A program made the translations under genes and the position numbers. The notes beneath the pieces are model-generated. The model saw only the letters and a list, made by a program, of their open reading frames with translations, was not told the origin of the DNA and did not search any database. This document shows positions 1 through 8,894 of a stretch of DNA of 57,272 nucleotides, in pieces. The DNA comes from an uncultured Prevotellaceae bacterium. Its GTDB lineage: Bacteria > Bacteroidota > Bacteroidia > Bacteroidales > Bacteroidaceae. The stretch lies in the NCBI GenBank assembly GCA_946410305.1, contig CAMJZV010000021.1, positions 1 through 57,272 of the forward strand, in the 5' to 3' direction. Positions within the stretch are counted from its first letter, which is position 1. Every line of letters begins with the position of its first letter.

Positions 1-691
1 TTGCGAACCAGCAGTCGTCGCCACCAGCATCAACAACGATAGTGAAGATAGGATCATCGTAAACGTCAGCGCCACTGTGACTGAACTTCTGGGTACGAGC
101 ACCGTCAGCACTCCAACCGCCAGCTGCACCAATTACATAGTATGCGGGCGAAATCTGTACCTTGTTCAGTGGAGTGAACTGTACATTACGCTGAGCATAG
201 TAGTTCTCACCGGGCTTACCGACAACAGCTAATGATGTGCCACCTGTTAATGTGTAGAGAGTGGTACGCATGTAAAGAGGTGTTTCAGCAGGATTGCGAG
301 TAATGCCATTGAAGTAGGTGTCCTGCAAATTACTTGCCTTCACACTAATCACATTATTCTCATCGATGTCAGCATCAAGAACAATGCCTCCTTCGAAATC
401 AGCATTCTTAGAGAACTCGACTTTTGCCATGAGGGTCGTATTGGCAGGCATAGCACCTTCCTTAACACTTACAGTACCAATCAGGATAGGCTTCTCGGTT
501 CCTTCTTCCTCATTAATATAGTCAGAGAGCTTGATAGTAGTTTCCGTGTTGGCGGAAAAACTAATGTCGCTCATCTGGAGCTTGCTCTCAGGCAGATTCG
601 TCTGCGGCACGAACTCGGTTTCGAAGTCCTGGTTACAGGCCACGAGTCCCAAGCTGAGGAGAGCCAATGTATATAAACCTAATTTTTTCAT
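1..691 (-). CDS. SusF/SusE-like starch-binding outer-membrane lipoprotein, cut by window edge
   Basis: The frame is open from the start codon to the window edge, so the C-terminal part is missing. The product begins MKKLGLYTLALLSLGLVAC, a lipoprotein signal peptide with the lipid-acceptor Cys at residue 19. An N-terminal SusE/SusF-like Ig-type region follows, and then a segment starting YYVIGAAGGWSADG, which matches the start of the starch-binding repeats of SusE/SusF. It lies 44 bp after the susE-like gene in the susC-susD-susE order, the place of susF. An in-frame ATG four codons upstream (703) is an alternative start. The family binds starch at the cell surface and has no enzymatic activity. 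Family assignment is good; specificity for starch is inferred from the neighbours. Confidence 0.8.
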   Translation of the reverse strand, partial: MKKLGLYTLALLSLGLVACNQDFETEFVPQTNLPESKLQMSDISFSANTETTIKLSDYINEEEGTEKPILIGTVSVKEGAMPANTTLMAKVEFSKNADFEGGIVLDADIDENNVISVKASNLQDTYFNGITRNPAETPLYMRTTLYTLTGGTSLAVVGKPGENYYAQRNVQFTPLNKVQISPAYYVIGAAGGWSADGARTQKFSHSGADVYDDPIFTIVVDAGGDDCWFA

Positions 692-735
692 CTTCTTATT
701 CATTTGATTAAACAGTCTTTATAATTCTGACGAAA

Positions 736-1620
736 TTACTTAAGTTCGAACTTAACGGTATTCTTGTTCATGTCAACTGTGAGATGCATGGTGCCACCAG
801 GGAATCCAGAAATAAACCAAGAACCCTTACCGGTCATACCGTTACCAGCATATACATTGTTTGTCAATGTAATCTCTGTAGCCTCGTCTTCAACCTTAAA
901 TCCATAAGAGTCGCCACCATCCCAGCCAGTAAGCTTGGCGTAGAAGCGGAAGGTCAGATCACCTGCAGGCATCTCGACGTCGCCCTCAAAGATCTTGCTA
1001 CCAATCTCGGTTTCCATAATGAACCAGCCACCAGCTACAAGATCGTCCTTCTTGCTGGGTGAAGGCTCGGGCCAACCGCAGCAAGAACCGATAACCCAAA
1101 GAGTAGCCTTGCTTGGAATGTTGCAGTAAGCTGCCATGTGCTTGAAACTTACAACGTTAGAAGTAATGGTCGTACCAGGAATAATTTCCGACTGTGTGGT
1201 CTGGATATTTGCTATGACACGCATGTCAATCTGGCGGAAGCCCATGTCTACATAGTCATCCTCAGTGGCAAATCCATCAATCTTACAGATAGCCTTGGCA
1301 ATCTCTTCGCCGCTGATTTGAACGTTGCACGAAGTGAAGCTTGTTTCCAACTGTTCCCATTTATTATTGAGACCTACTTCTATCTGATAGTTTACTACAG
1401 TGTTTATGCCATAGTCAGGCTGAGACCACGTCAGATTAACTGTATTATCCGAACTCAACTGGATATACTGATCAGCTAATGACGATTCGTTCACCACAAA
1501 TGTACTAGCGGTGTGGTTCGGACCGAGTTTGGGATTGTCGTCGCGGTCAGAATCGCATGCGGTGAACAGCATAGCGAAAGCAGCAAACAACAAACCACTC
1601 TTGAAATATTTTGCTTTCAT
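736..1620 (-). CDS. susE: SusE-like outer-membrane glycan-binding lipoprotein
   Basis: A lipoprotein signal peptide (MKAKYFKSGLLFAAFAMLFTAC, given here in part as LLFAAFAMLFTAC) precedes an Ig-like SusE N-terminal region (about residues 30-160, with the typical LTWSQPDYG strand). One C-terminal binding module follows (about 170-294, LWVIGSCCGWPEPS and aromatic residues). At 294 residues it is shorter than Bacteroides SusE and appears to carry a single starch-binding module. I chose the ATG at 1620 because the frame extends upstream only through a TTG inside a tandem repeat. It follows susD by 33 bp and should be in the same transcript. The name is positional as well as sequence-based; SusE and SusF are hard to tell apart. 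Confidence 0.8.
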   Translation of the reverse strand: MKAKYFKSGLLFAAFAMLFTACDSDRDDNPKLGPNHTASTFVVNESSLADQYIQLSSDNTVNLTWSQPDYGINTVVNYQIEVGLNNKWEQLETSFTSCNVQISGEEIAKAICKIDGFATEDDYVDMGFRQIDMRVIANIQTTQSEIIPGTTITSNVVSFKHMAAYCNIPSKATLWVIGSCCGWPEPSPSKKDDLVAGGWFIMETEIGSKIFEGDVEMPAGDLTFRFYAKLTGWDGGDSYGFKVEDEATEITLTNNVYAGNGMTGKGSWFISGFPGGTMHLTVDMNKNTVKFELK

Positions 1621-1657
1621 AATTTTCAATTTTCAATTATTAATTATCATCAATTAA
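1621..1657. repeat. heptamer tandem array between susD and susE
   Basis: Five consecutive 7-bp units (TTTTCAA twice, then TTATTAA, TTATCAT, CAATTAA) fill the whole gap between the two genes and run into the susD stop codon. On the coding strand the array reads AATTGAA-type and ends directly at the susE ATG. Confidence 0.75.
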
Positions 1658-3219
1658 TATCCAGGATTCTGCTCCAGATTCGGGTTAGAGATAATATCGC
1701 TCGAAGCCAGTGGGAACAGGTTGTACTTGCTGTCTACAGCATGAGGAGTTCCAACGTTGCTGTTCATTCCCTTGTGAGACCAGAGATAATCGCCTGAGGT
1801 CAGAAGACCGAAGCGAACCAAGTCGCTACGACGATGACACTCCCAAGCCAACTCGCGAGCACGCTCGTCGATGATGTCAGAAGCACTAGGACTTGCAATA
1901 GTATTAACGCCAGCACGAGTGCGAATCTCATTGAACTTAGCGATACCGTCGCAAGAAATGTTACCTACTACCTGACATTCAGCCAGCATCAGATAAACGT
2001 CGCCCAGACGGAATACTGGGAAGTCTGTATCGGGGAAAGAGTTGGCATCGCTGAGTGATGTGTAGTCTGCCTTCAGATTAGTGAACTTCGTGAAAGCATA
2101 GCCACTGGCAAAGTCACCGATGTCTACAATCTCCTTAGTCTGGCCGTTGGTGTAGAATTTTGCACGCTGGTCGCCATCTTCGAACTTGTTGACAAACTGT
2201 GGAGTTACACGAATACCACCCCATCCGTTACCGCCAAGTCCATAGTCAGCATAATCCATGCTGCCACCAACCATCGCATTGATGATATAGGTAGTACCAC
2301 CGTAAGCTTGAGTGTTGATGTGGTCCTGATAGACGCTGAAGATAATCTCATGACCGATGCCCAGATATTGGTCGTTGTCGGCACAGAAGAGCTTCCAGTA
2401 ATCGGTGGCACTCTCCAGCTTGTAGCCCAGGTCGATAACCTTCTGGCAGTAGTCAGCACACTTCTGATAGTTAGCTGTACCGGTATAAACTTTAGCGTTC
2501 AGATAGAGCTTAGCAAGAATCATGTAGCACAGACCCTTACCAGCGCGATACTTCTCAGGATTAGCAGGCAGGATATTTGCAGTCTCTTCCATATCTTTAA
2601 CCAGCCAGTTGAACAAATCGGCGCGTTTGATCTGCTGGGGATTGTCACCACCTACCTCAGATGTCTCGTCGGTGAAGGGAACGTTGCCGAACATATCGAT
2701 GGCATGCAGATAGCTCAGACCACGGATGGCACGAGCCTCAGCACGATACTGCTGCATCAATGGATCACTGCTTCCAGAGTTGTCAATGCGTCGCATCACC
2801 TCGTTACAGAGAGAAATCTCGTAGAACACACGGCTATATGCTGCACTTACGAAAACGTCGCTCGATGTCCACTGCAGTCCATGCAGGTCCTTCAGGGTCT
2901 GGTCATTCCATCCGATAACAGCCTCATCGGTGGGCAGCTCCTGCATGTTGTACAGGGCGCGCAGATACTGACCAAAACCACCATCAATACCCTGAATATC
3001 GGGGTCTCCGCTATCACCGTCGGGTGAACTGACAGAAAGAGCCGAGTAGCATTTTGCCAGCATTTGGTTGTATGCCTCAGTACTTGTCAGCACCTTCTCT
3101 GGCGTGTCGAGGTTGGGATCGATTGGAGTAACATCCAGATCACCTACGCATGCTGTCAGCGAGATGGCGGTAGCAAAGGCAAAGCTGTAAATTCCGTTTT
3201 TCTTTATATTGAATTTCAT
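1654..3219 (-). CDS. susD: SusD-like starch-binding outer-membrane lipoprotein
   Basis: This 521-residue product has a lipoprotein signal (AFATAISLTAC, Cys at about residue 24) and the SusD/RagB layout. The N-terminal TPR-like part contains YNQMLAKCYSAL and the AEARAIRGLSYLHAIDMFGNVPF helix typical of the family. The C-terminal part contains FPVFRLGDVYLMLAECQ and the late signature ARELAWECHRRSDLVRFG. SusD caps the SusC pore at the cell surface and binds the glucan. The start is preceded by AGGAGGA (coding strand, 3227-3233), an unusually good Shine-Dalgarno match for this phylum. The gene follows susC by 19 bp. Assignment to the SusD family is firm; starch as ligand comes from the GH77/GH97/GH13 genes across the divergent promoter. 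Confidence 0.95.
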   Translation of the reverse strand: MKFNIKKNGIYSFAFATAISLTACVGDLDVTPIDPNLDTPEKVLTSTEAYNQMLAKCYSALSVSSPDGDSGDPDIQGIDGGFGQYLRALYNMQELPTDEAVIGWNDQTLKDLHGLQWTSSDVFVSAAYSRVFYEISLCNEVMRRIDNSGSSDPLMQQYRAEARAIRGLSYLHAIDMFGNVPFTDETSEVGGDNPQQIKRADLFNWLVKDMEETANILPANPEKYRAGKGLCYMILAKLYLNAKVYTGTANYQKCADYCQKVIDLGYKLESATDYWKLFCADNDQYLGIGHEIIFSVYQDHINTQAYGGTTYIINAMVGGSMDYADYGLGGNGWGGIRVTPQFVNKFEDGDQRAKFYTNGQTKEIVDIGDFASGYAFTKFTNLKADYTSLSDANSFPDTDFPVFRLGDVYLMLAECQVVGNISCDGIAKFNEIRTRAGVNTIASPSASDIIDERARELAWECHRRSDLVRFGLLTSGDYLWSHKGMNSNVGTPHAVDSKYNLFPLASSDIISNPNLEQNPGY

Positions 3220-3238
3220 ATTCTTGTCCTCCTATTAA

Positions 3239-6196
3239 TTAAAAGTTAAAGCTTGCACCTAAGATGAAGTTGCGTGAGCGGGGATACATGTTGTTGTCGA
3301 TACCGTTTCCAACCTCAGGATCTACACCCTCGTAGTTAGTGATGGTGAAGACGTTCTGAGCAGTAAAGTTAACACGTAACCAAGGTGCAACGTTGTAAGC
3401 CAATGTCACCTTATCGAGTTTCAGGAATGAGGCATTCTGAACATAGTAATCACTCTTGTACTGTGCCTGAGCAAAGTTGCTGTTGCGAGCAGTAGTCAGA
3501 CGGTTAGAGATGAAGTTGTTCGTCCACATATCCTTTTTCATTTCGGCATCTGAAGCCACATTATTATATACATAGTTGCCCAGACTGCTACGGAATGATG
3601 CAGAGAGTGTCCACTTCTTGTAGCTCAGCTCTGTATTCAGACCGATATTTACGTCTGCATCGGGCTTGTAGTATACATAGCGGTCGTCATCGGTAATCTG
3701 ACCGTCGTGGTTGCGGTCTACATAAACACCCTCCAGTGGCTTGCCAGCCTCGTCGTAAACCTGCTGGAATACGTAGAACGAGTTGATGGGGTTGCCTACC
3801 TTCTGAATCTGGATGTTGTTACCTACACCACCTGAGATACCACCAGTCTCAACACCAGGATAGCTGGGGTCGTCGCTGGCTGTCAGACGAGTAATCTCAT
3901 TCTTGTTATAAGATACGTTAACACCGATTTCCCAACGCAGGTCTTTCTTTTCGATGGGCACTACGTTCAGTGCACCCTCGATACCCTTGTTTTCCATATC
4001 ACCTACGTTCATCAGCAGGTAGTTGGTCAGGTTGGTACCAGCGGCTACAGGAACGGTGTTCAACAGGTCCTTAGTCTTGCGCTTGTAAATATCGATGCTA
4101 CCATTGATGCGGTTGCGAGCGAAACCGAAGTCCAAACCGATGTTATAGGTTGTGGTCTCCTCCCACTTAATCTGAGCAGCATAGCCCTTCGGAGTGATAG
4201 GGGTAATCACGTTGTTTCCGAACCAGTAGAGTGAACCGTGCTGGTTGGTGTGGTAAGTAGGAATTGAGGGATAGTCACCCTGATTGATGTTCTGCTGACC
4301 AGTGATACCATAACCCAGACGGAGCTTCAAGTTAGAAAGCCAATCCACATTCTTCATGAATGGCTCTTCGCTGATACGCCATGCCAGAGCTGCTGATGGG
4401 AACAGACCCCACTTGTTGTTCTGGAAACGTGATGTACCGTCGTCACGTAGTGTGAAGGTCAGGAGGTAACGGTCCATGAACGAATAGTTCAGACGACCAT
4501 AGAATGAAATCAGATAGCTTTCTGTCTTGAAGAGACTTGGATCGCCATACAGCAGAGCCTCTGTTCCGTCGTTAGCTACCTTTTCGTCAGTAGTCTTGTT
4601 GTAGAAGTGCTGCCAGCTGTAACCAGCGAGTACATCGAAGCGGCTGTTAATCTGCTTCAGATCCTTAGCATAAGCCAAGTAGAACTCCAGAGTCTGGTCA
4701 CGACGTGTCTGAGTGTATTTCTCCCAGAGACCAGTACCATTCTCAACCTTATTGTGATATGAGATTTCACTTCCCTTGTCGCTTACGTTCCAACCAGATG
4801 TGGTTGAGAAGTCAAGACCCAGGTTCAAGTTTGCACGCAGACCGTCGATGAACTTGAACTTATAGTCGAACTGAGCGTTACCTACAAAACGACGTACGTA
4901 TGAGTCCTTGTTCTGCTCGTTCAGCATGGCAACAGGGTTAAGAGAAGCCATGGTGTTGGGAGCACCATTGCTCATCCAACGGTAGTAACTGCCATCTTCG
5001 TTATATACGGGCTTCAAGGGGTTGTACTTAACAGCTGCACCGATAGCACCCTCGTCGGCATATGAATTGTGAGTGAATACGCCCTTACCATTCAGGTTGA
5101 TGGTCAGACGATCGTTCAGCAGGGTCGGAGTAAGATTGAAACCTACTGTGCTACGAGTCATGCTAGAAGTTTTCAAGTTACCGTCATTGTTCAAGAAACC
5201 GGCACTGACACGATATGGCATCTTGAAGCTACCCTCCTTAGTCACATAGCCACCAGTTACACTGGCGTTGATTTCTTCAGCGAATGTATCGTGATAGATT
5301 TCATCCTGCCAGTTGGTATTAGCGTTACCCAGAGCTGCAACAGCATCTGCATTGTCGCCAAAGTTTTGCATAAAGAACTCACGGAATGCGTCGCCCTCCA
5401 GCACGTCTACCTTCTTGGCAACAGTCTTGAAAGTACCACTTATGTCAACGTTGATACGGGGCTTCGAACCTGCCTTACCTTTCTTGGTGGTAATCAGGAT
5501 GACACCGTTTGATGCACGGCTACCATAAATAGCGGTAGCAGAAGCATCCTTCAGGATTGAGAAGCTCTCAATGTCGTTGGGGTTGATTGTGTTTAGAACG
5601 TCACCACCCGAAATGTCAGTAGAGCTGATGGGCAGACCGTCGATAACAATCAGAGGGTCGTTAGAGGCTGAAAGTGATGAACCACCACGGATACGGATTT
5701 TTGCACCTGCACCAGGGGCACCACTGTTGGTCGTGATCTGTACACCAGGAGTCTTACCTTGCAGCAGATCGGCAGGAGATGTAGCGAGACCCTTGTTCAA
5801 TTGGTCTGCTTCAACTGACATCACCGAACCTGTGGCATCGCTCTTGCGAACAGTACCATAACCGATGACAACCACCTCATTCAGAACAGCAGCATCTTCC
5901 TTTAATGTAATTACAAGGTTACGTGCTGCCTTGACAGTAGCTTCTTGGTAGCCGACATACGTTACGGTGATGTCTGCACCCTGATTAGCCTTCAGCGCGA
6001 AGTTACCGTCGAAGTCGGTAACGGTAGCCGTCTGTGTACCTACTACGCGTACGGTAGCACCGATGACTGGCTCGCCCTGAGCATCCTTCACATGGCCTTT
6101 TACGTCAATCTGCGCAAAGGCTCCTACCGAAAGGAAGAGTCCTAACATGAGGACCAACATCCTAAACGGATTTCGAATGTTTACTTGCTTCATCAT
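3239..6196 (-). CDS. susC: SusC-like TonB-dependent glycan transporter
   Basis: The product has 985 residues. After the signal peptide (about 1-28, ending VGAFAQ) comes a CarboxypepD_reg-like domain (about 30-110, GHVKDAQGEPVIGATVRVVG). The plug domain follows (about 120-235) with the SusC signatures DPLIVIDGLP and LKDASATAIYGSRASNG. The rest is a 22-strand TonB-dependent barrel closing with FILGASFNF, which ends in an aromatic residue as outer-membrane barrels do. It imports oligosaccharides across the outer membrane using TonB energy, together with SusD. It is the first gene of the leftward operon, with its promoter in the gap shared with the LacI-type regulator. The length is normal and I see no damage. 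Confidence 0.96.
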   Translation of the reverse strand: MMKQVNIRNPFRMLVLMLGLFLSVGAFAQIDVKGHVKDAQGEPVIGATVRVVGTQTATVTDFDGNFALKANQGADITVTYVGYQEATVKAARNLVITLKEDAAVLNEVVVIGYGTVRKSDATGSVMSVEADQLNKGLATSPADLLQGKTPGVQITTNSGAPGAGAKIRIRGGSSLSASNDPLIVIDGLPISSTDISGGDVLNTINPNDIESFSILKDASATAIYGSRASNGVILITTKKGKAGSKPRINVDISGTFKTVAKKVDVLEGDAFREFFMQNFGDNADAVAALGNANTNWQDEIYHDTFAEEINASVTGGYVTKEGSFKMPYRVSAGFLNNDGNLKTSSMTRSTVGFNLTPTLLNDRLTINLNGKGVFTHNSYADEGAIGAAVKYNPLKPVYNEDGSYYRWMSNGAPNTMASLNPVAMLNEQNKDSYVRRFVGNAQFDYKFKFIDGLRANLNLGLDFSTTSGWNVSDKGSEISYHNKVENGTGLWEKYTQTRRDQTLEFYLAYAKDLKQINSRFDVLAGYSWQHFYNKTTDEKVANDGTEALLYGDPSLFKTESYLISFYGRLNYSFMDRYLLTFTLRDDGTSRFQNNKWGLFPSAALAWRISEEPFMKNVDWLSNLKLRLGYGITGQQNINQGDYPSIPTYHTNQHGSLYWFGNNVITPITPKGYAAQIKWEETTTYNIGLDFGFARNRINGSIDIYKRKTKDLLNTVPVAAGTNLTNYLLMNVGDMENKGIEGALNVVPIEKKDLRWEIGVNVSYNKNEITRLTASDDPSYPGVETGGISGGVGNNIQIQKVGNPINSFYVFQQVYDEAGKPLEGVYVDRNHDGQITDDDRYVYYKPDADVNIGLNTELSYKKWTLSASFRSSLGNYVYNNVASDAEMKKDMWTNNFISNRLTTARNSNFAQAQYKSDYYVQNASFLKLDKVTLAYNVAPWLRVNFTAQNVFTITNYEGVDPEVGNGIDNNMYPRSRNFILGASFNF

Positions 6197-6317
6197 TTGT
6201 TTATTAAGTTAGTATATATAAGATAATGTATTATGTCTTGTTTTGCAGGGCAAGCTCTGGAGCCCTATCGTCTTAATTTGGTAGTAGCGTTCGGGCATAA
6301 TAATTGCCTTCTCGGTG

Positions 6318-6325
6318 CAAAGTTA
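6318..6325 (-). promoter_or_regulatory. predicted -7 box of the susC operon promoter
   Basis: The coding strand reads TAACTTTG, a match to the Bacteroidota TAnnTTTG box. I see no clear TTTG partner about 20 bp upstream, so the promoter may depend on a regulator. Confidence 0.5.
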
Positions 6326-6379
6326 AGATTTGTTTCAATTCGTTCATACTAATTTTGGGTTAAATTCGTTGTTATTAAT

Positions 6380-6395
6380 GTGCAAACGTTTGCAC
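6380..6395. promoter_or_regulatory. LacI-family operator candidate, perfect 16-bp palindrome
   Basis: GTGCAAACGTTTGCAC is its own reverse complement and has the central CG and AAACGTTT core of LacI/PurR/CcpA-type operators. It lies about 55 bp upstream of the susC -7 box and about 55 bp upstream of the lacI -7 box, next to the regulator gene. That this regulator binds it is inferred from position and motif type. Confidence 0.7.
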
Positions 6396-6449
6396 TACTA
6401 ATCGGACACAAAAGAGATAAAACGAAACACATGGTATTCAACTTTTAAA

Positions 6450-6478
6450 TAACTTTGCAAAGTGATCATGCATCACTT
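6450..6478 (+). promoter_or_regulatory. predicted lacI -7 box and overlapping inverted repeat
   Basis: TAACTTTG (6450-6457) is followed directly by AAGTGAT (6460-6466), a 5-nt spacer and ATCACTT (6472-6478), a perfect 7-bp inverted repeat placed where transcription should begin. It could be a second operator for autoregulation or a 5' hairpin. Confidence 0.45.
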
Positions 6479-6499
6479 GGCATCCGCTACTAACTAAAT

Positions 6500-7525
6500 A
6501 TGAAAGAAACAGCATCTCTGACAATGAAGGATATAGCCCGCGAGCTGGGAGTCTCGGTGGCCACGGTATCGCGTGCTCTGAAGGATTCGCCACGTATCTC
6601 GCAGGAGCGTCGTACGCTGATTCAGGAGTATGCCCGTGAGCATAACTTCACACCCAACGTCATTGCGGAATCGTTGCGCTTTGCGCGTGTGCAACCCGTA
6701 AAAGTAATAGGTGTCATCATTCCGGAGTTTACGCACTTCTACTTCTCGTCAGTATTGGCAGGAATAGAGGAAGAGGCGTCGAGTCGCGGTTATCGCATTT
6801 GGGTAGCCCGTAGTGGTGAGAGCTATGAGCGTGAGGTGAATATCTGCCGCTCGTTCTATGAGAACAAGGTGTGTGGCATCATCGTGTCGCAGGCTAAGGA
6901 TACCCATCGCTATGAACACTTCCAGATGCTGCTAGACAATGGACTGCCGCTGGTGTTCTATGATAGAATATGTACGGGCGTGGATGCGAGCCGTGTGGTT
7001 GTTGACGACTATATGGGCGCCTTCAATGCGGTAAGCTACCTGATAGAGACTGGATGCACACGCATAGCGTTCTATGGTTCGCAGATGAACCTGGAGATAT
7101 CGAAGAATCGCTTCAATGGCTATAAGGACGCTTTGCGGCAACATCAGATAGAGTATGACCCTGAGTTGACCTACATCTGCGACAACCGTGCTGATGCGGA
7201 GGCCATCACACCAGATGTGCTAAAGAAAGATCCTCCCCCCAATGGATTCTTTGCCATCAACGACGATACGGCTATCGGCATCCTGTATACTGCCAAACAC
7301 ATGGGGTTCCGCGTACCGGAGGATATCGGCATCTGTGGATTTACCAATGGTCAGCGTGCCGTAGCCTGTGATCCGATGCTGACAACGGTAGAACAGCGTG
7401 GACATCGGGTAGGTGAGGAGGCCGCCGACATCCTGATAGACCAGGTAGAAGGGCACATCCCTGTTGACAAGGTCGTGAAGCGGGTGGTGCGCACCCGTCT
7501 CGTAGTTAGAGGAACAACAAAATAG
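6500..7525 (+). CDS. LacI-family transcriptional regulator of the starch locus
   Basis: This 341-residue protein has a LacI helix-turn-helix at the N terminus (about residues 9-30, MKDIARELGVSVATVSRALK) with the hinge helix following. A periplasmic-binding-protein-like effector domain (about 65-335) contains VIGVIIPEFTHFYFSSVLAGIEEEA, here quoted as GVIIPEFTHFYFS, and the dimer-interface segment DIGICGFTNGQ. The family binds palindromic operators and releases them, or sometimes binds them, with a sugar ligand. It sits between the two arms of the locus, with a palindromic operator candidate 105 bp upstream. Bacteroides controls sus with the membrane regulator SusR, so use of a LacI protein is a different design. 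The ligand (maltose or an oligomer) is inferred. Confidence 0.92.
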   Translation: MKETASLTMKDIARELGVSVATVSRALKDSPRISQERRTLIQEYAREHNFTPNVIAESLRFARVQPVKVIGVIIPEFTHFYFSSVLAGIEEEASSRGYRIWVARSGESYEREVNICRSFYENKVCGIIVSQAKDTHRYEHFQMLLDNGLPLVFYDRICTGVDASRVVVDDYMGAFNAVSYLIETGCTRIAFYGSQMNLEISKNRFNGYKDALRQHQIEYDPELTYICDNRADAEAITPDVLKKDPPPNGFFAINDDTAIGILYTAKHMGFRVPEDIGICGFTNGQRAVACDPMLTTVEQRGHRVGEEAADILIDQVEGHIPVDKVVKRVVRTRLVVRGTTK

Positions 7526-7534
7526 AATGATGAT

Positions 7535-8869
7535 ATGAAACAAAAACCGAATTTACCGTTTTGGAGCCTGTGGAATCTGAGCTTTGGATTCTTCGGCGTG
7601 CAGATAGCCTATGCCTTGCAGTCGGCTAACATCTCGCGAATCTTTGCTACGCTGGGTGCCGACCCGCATAATCTGAGCTACTTCTGGATATTGCCCCCGT
7701 TGATGGGTATCTTGGTGCAGCCTATCGTAGGCACACTGAGTGACAAGACCTGGACGCGCTGGGGTCGTCGTATACCTTATTTATTTATAGGAGCCGCTGT
7801 CGCTGTGGCAGTGATGTGTCTGTTGCCTAACTCCGGTTCCTTCGGATTGGCAGTAGGTGCTGCCATGATTTTCGGACTCATTGCGCTGATGTTCCTTGAC
7901 ACCAGTATCAATATGGCCATGCAGCCCTTTAAGATGCTGGTGGGTGATATGGTGAACGAAGAGCAGAAGGCCAAGGCTTATAGCATTCAGTCGTTCCTCT
8001 GTAATGCTGGCTCGGTAGTAGGTTTCCTGTTCCCCTTCGTCCTGACGTGGGTAGGCATCAAGAACGTTGCTGAGAAGGGCGTCATCCCCGATAGCGTTAT
8101 CTGGTCGTTCTATCTGGGTGCTGCCATCCTGATAGCCTGTGTCATCTATACCACCATGAAGGTCAAGGAGTGGAATCCGCAGGAATATGCTGAGTATAAT
8201 GGCAGCCTCACCCCCGACCCCTCTCCAAAGGGCGAGGGGAGTGCAGAGCCCGAGAATAGTGGCAACTGGATTACGCTTCTGAAGAATGCTCCGTCGACCT
8301 TCTGGAAAGTTGGTCTGGTACAGTTCTTCTGCTGGGCAGCATTCCTCTATATGTGGAACTACACCACGGGAGCCATTGCTGAGGTGGTTTGGGACACTAC
8401 AGACCCTGTGAGTGAACCTTTCCAGGAGGCTGGCAACTGGGTAGGCGTGTTGTTTGCTGTTCAGGCTGTGGGTTCAGTGGTATGGGCTGCCGTACTGCCT
8501 CAGTTCAAGAACACCAAGCTGGCATACGCCATCAGTCTGATTATCGGTGCCATCGGTTTTGCCATGGTCCCCTTCCTGCACGACCAGTACCTGCAGTTTA
8601 TTCCGTTCCTGCTGATTGGCTGTGCATGGGCTGCTATGCTGGCAATGCCCTTTACCTTTGTCACCAATGCCCTGCAGGGCTATGGTCACATGGGTGCTTA
8701 CCTGGGACTGTTTAATGGTACCATCTGTATTCCGCAGATTGTCGCTGCTCTCTGTGGCGGTCTCGTCCTGTCGGTGGTAGGCCATCACCAGTCAACCATG
8801 ATGATGGTATCGGGTGTACTGCTGTTCGTCGGCGCTTTATGCGTGGCAGTTATTAAAGATAAGAAGTAA
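7535..8869 (+). CDS. MFS sugar transporter (SLC45/GPH-like, maltose-type)
   Basis: A 444-residue inner-membrane protein with about 12 membrane segments. The GxxSDKxxxRWGRRxP loop between TM2 and TM3 (GTLSDKTWTRWGRRIPYLF) is the major-facilitator signature of the SLC45-like sugar:cation symporters found in Bacteroidota starch loci. It starts 9 bp after lacI. The probable job is uptake of maltose or short maltodextrins for MalQ encoded just downstream. An in-frame insertion of a GC-rich repeat (residues about 224-241, SLTPDPSPKGEGS) lies in the cytoplasmic loop between TM6 and TM7, where extra length is tolerated. The substrate is inferred from context. Confidence 0.88.
   Translation: MKQKPNLPFWSLWNLSFGFFGVQIAYALQSANISRIFATLGADPHNLSYFWILPPLMGILVQPIVGTLSDKTWTRWGRRIPYLFIGAAVAVAVMCLLPNSGSFGLAVGAAMIFGLIALMFLDTSINMAMQPFKMLVGDMVNEEQKAKAYSIQSFLCNAGSVVGFLFPFVLTWVGIKNVAEKGVIPDSVIWSFYLGAAILIACVIYTTMKVKEWNPQEYAEYNGSLTPDPSPKGEGSAEPENSGNWITLLKNAPSTFWKVGLVQFFCWAAFLYMWNYTTGAIAEVVWDTTDPVSEPFQEAGNWVGVLFAVQAVGSVVWAAVLPQFKNTKLAYAISLIIGAIGFAMVPFLHDQYLQFIPFLLIGCAWAAMLAMPFTFVTNALQGYGHMGAYLGLFNGTICIPQIVAALCGGLVLSVVGHHQSTMMMVSGVLLFVGALCVAVIKDKK
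8205..8252. repeat. GC-rich hairpin element inserted in frame in the transporter gene
   Basis: CCCCTCTCC and GGCGAGGGG face each other around AAAG, flanked by CCTCACCCCCGA. It encodes LTPDPSPKGEG-type peptide in the central loop. Similar elements lie at 23858, 40262 and 52833. Confidence 0.75.
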
Positions 8870-8894
8870 AAATTAATACATAACTATTCATACT

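Larger units (their letters stand above)
6197..6499. promoter_or_regulatory. divergent regulatory gap between susC and the LacI-type regulator
   Basis: This 303-bp gap holds the control signals for both arms of the starch locus. It contains a perfect 16-bp palindrome (6380-6395), a TAnnTTTG box for each direction (6318-6325 leftward, 6450-6457 rightward), an inverted repeat at the likely start of the lacI transcript (6460-6478), and a small stem in the susC leader (AGGGC 6247-6251 with GCCCT 6262-6266). The susC leader would be roughly 115 nt. Confidence 0.7.

Noticed and set aside
6247..6266. Rho-independent terminator or riboswitch in the susC leader
   Set aside because: The stem is 5 bp with a 10-nt loop and no T-run; too weak to call.
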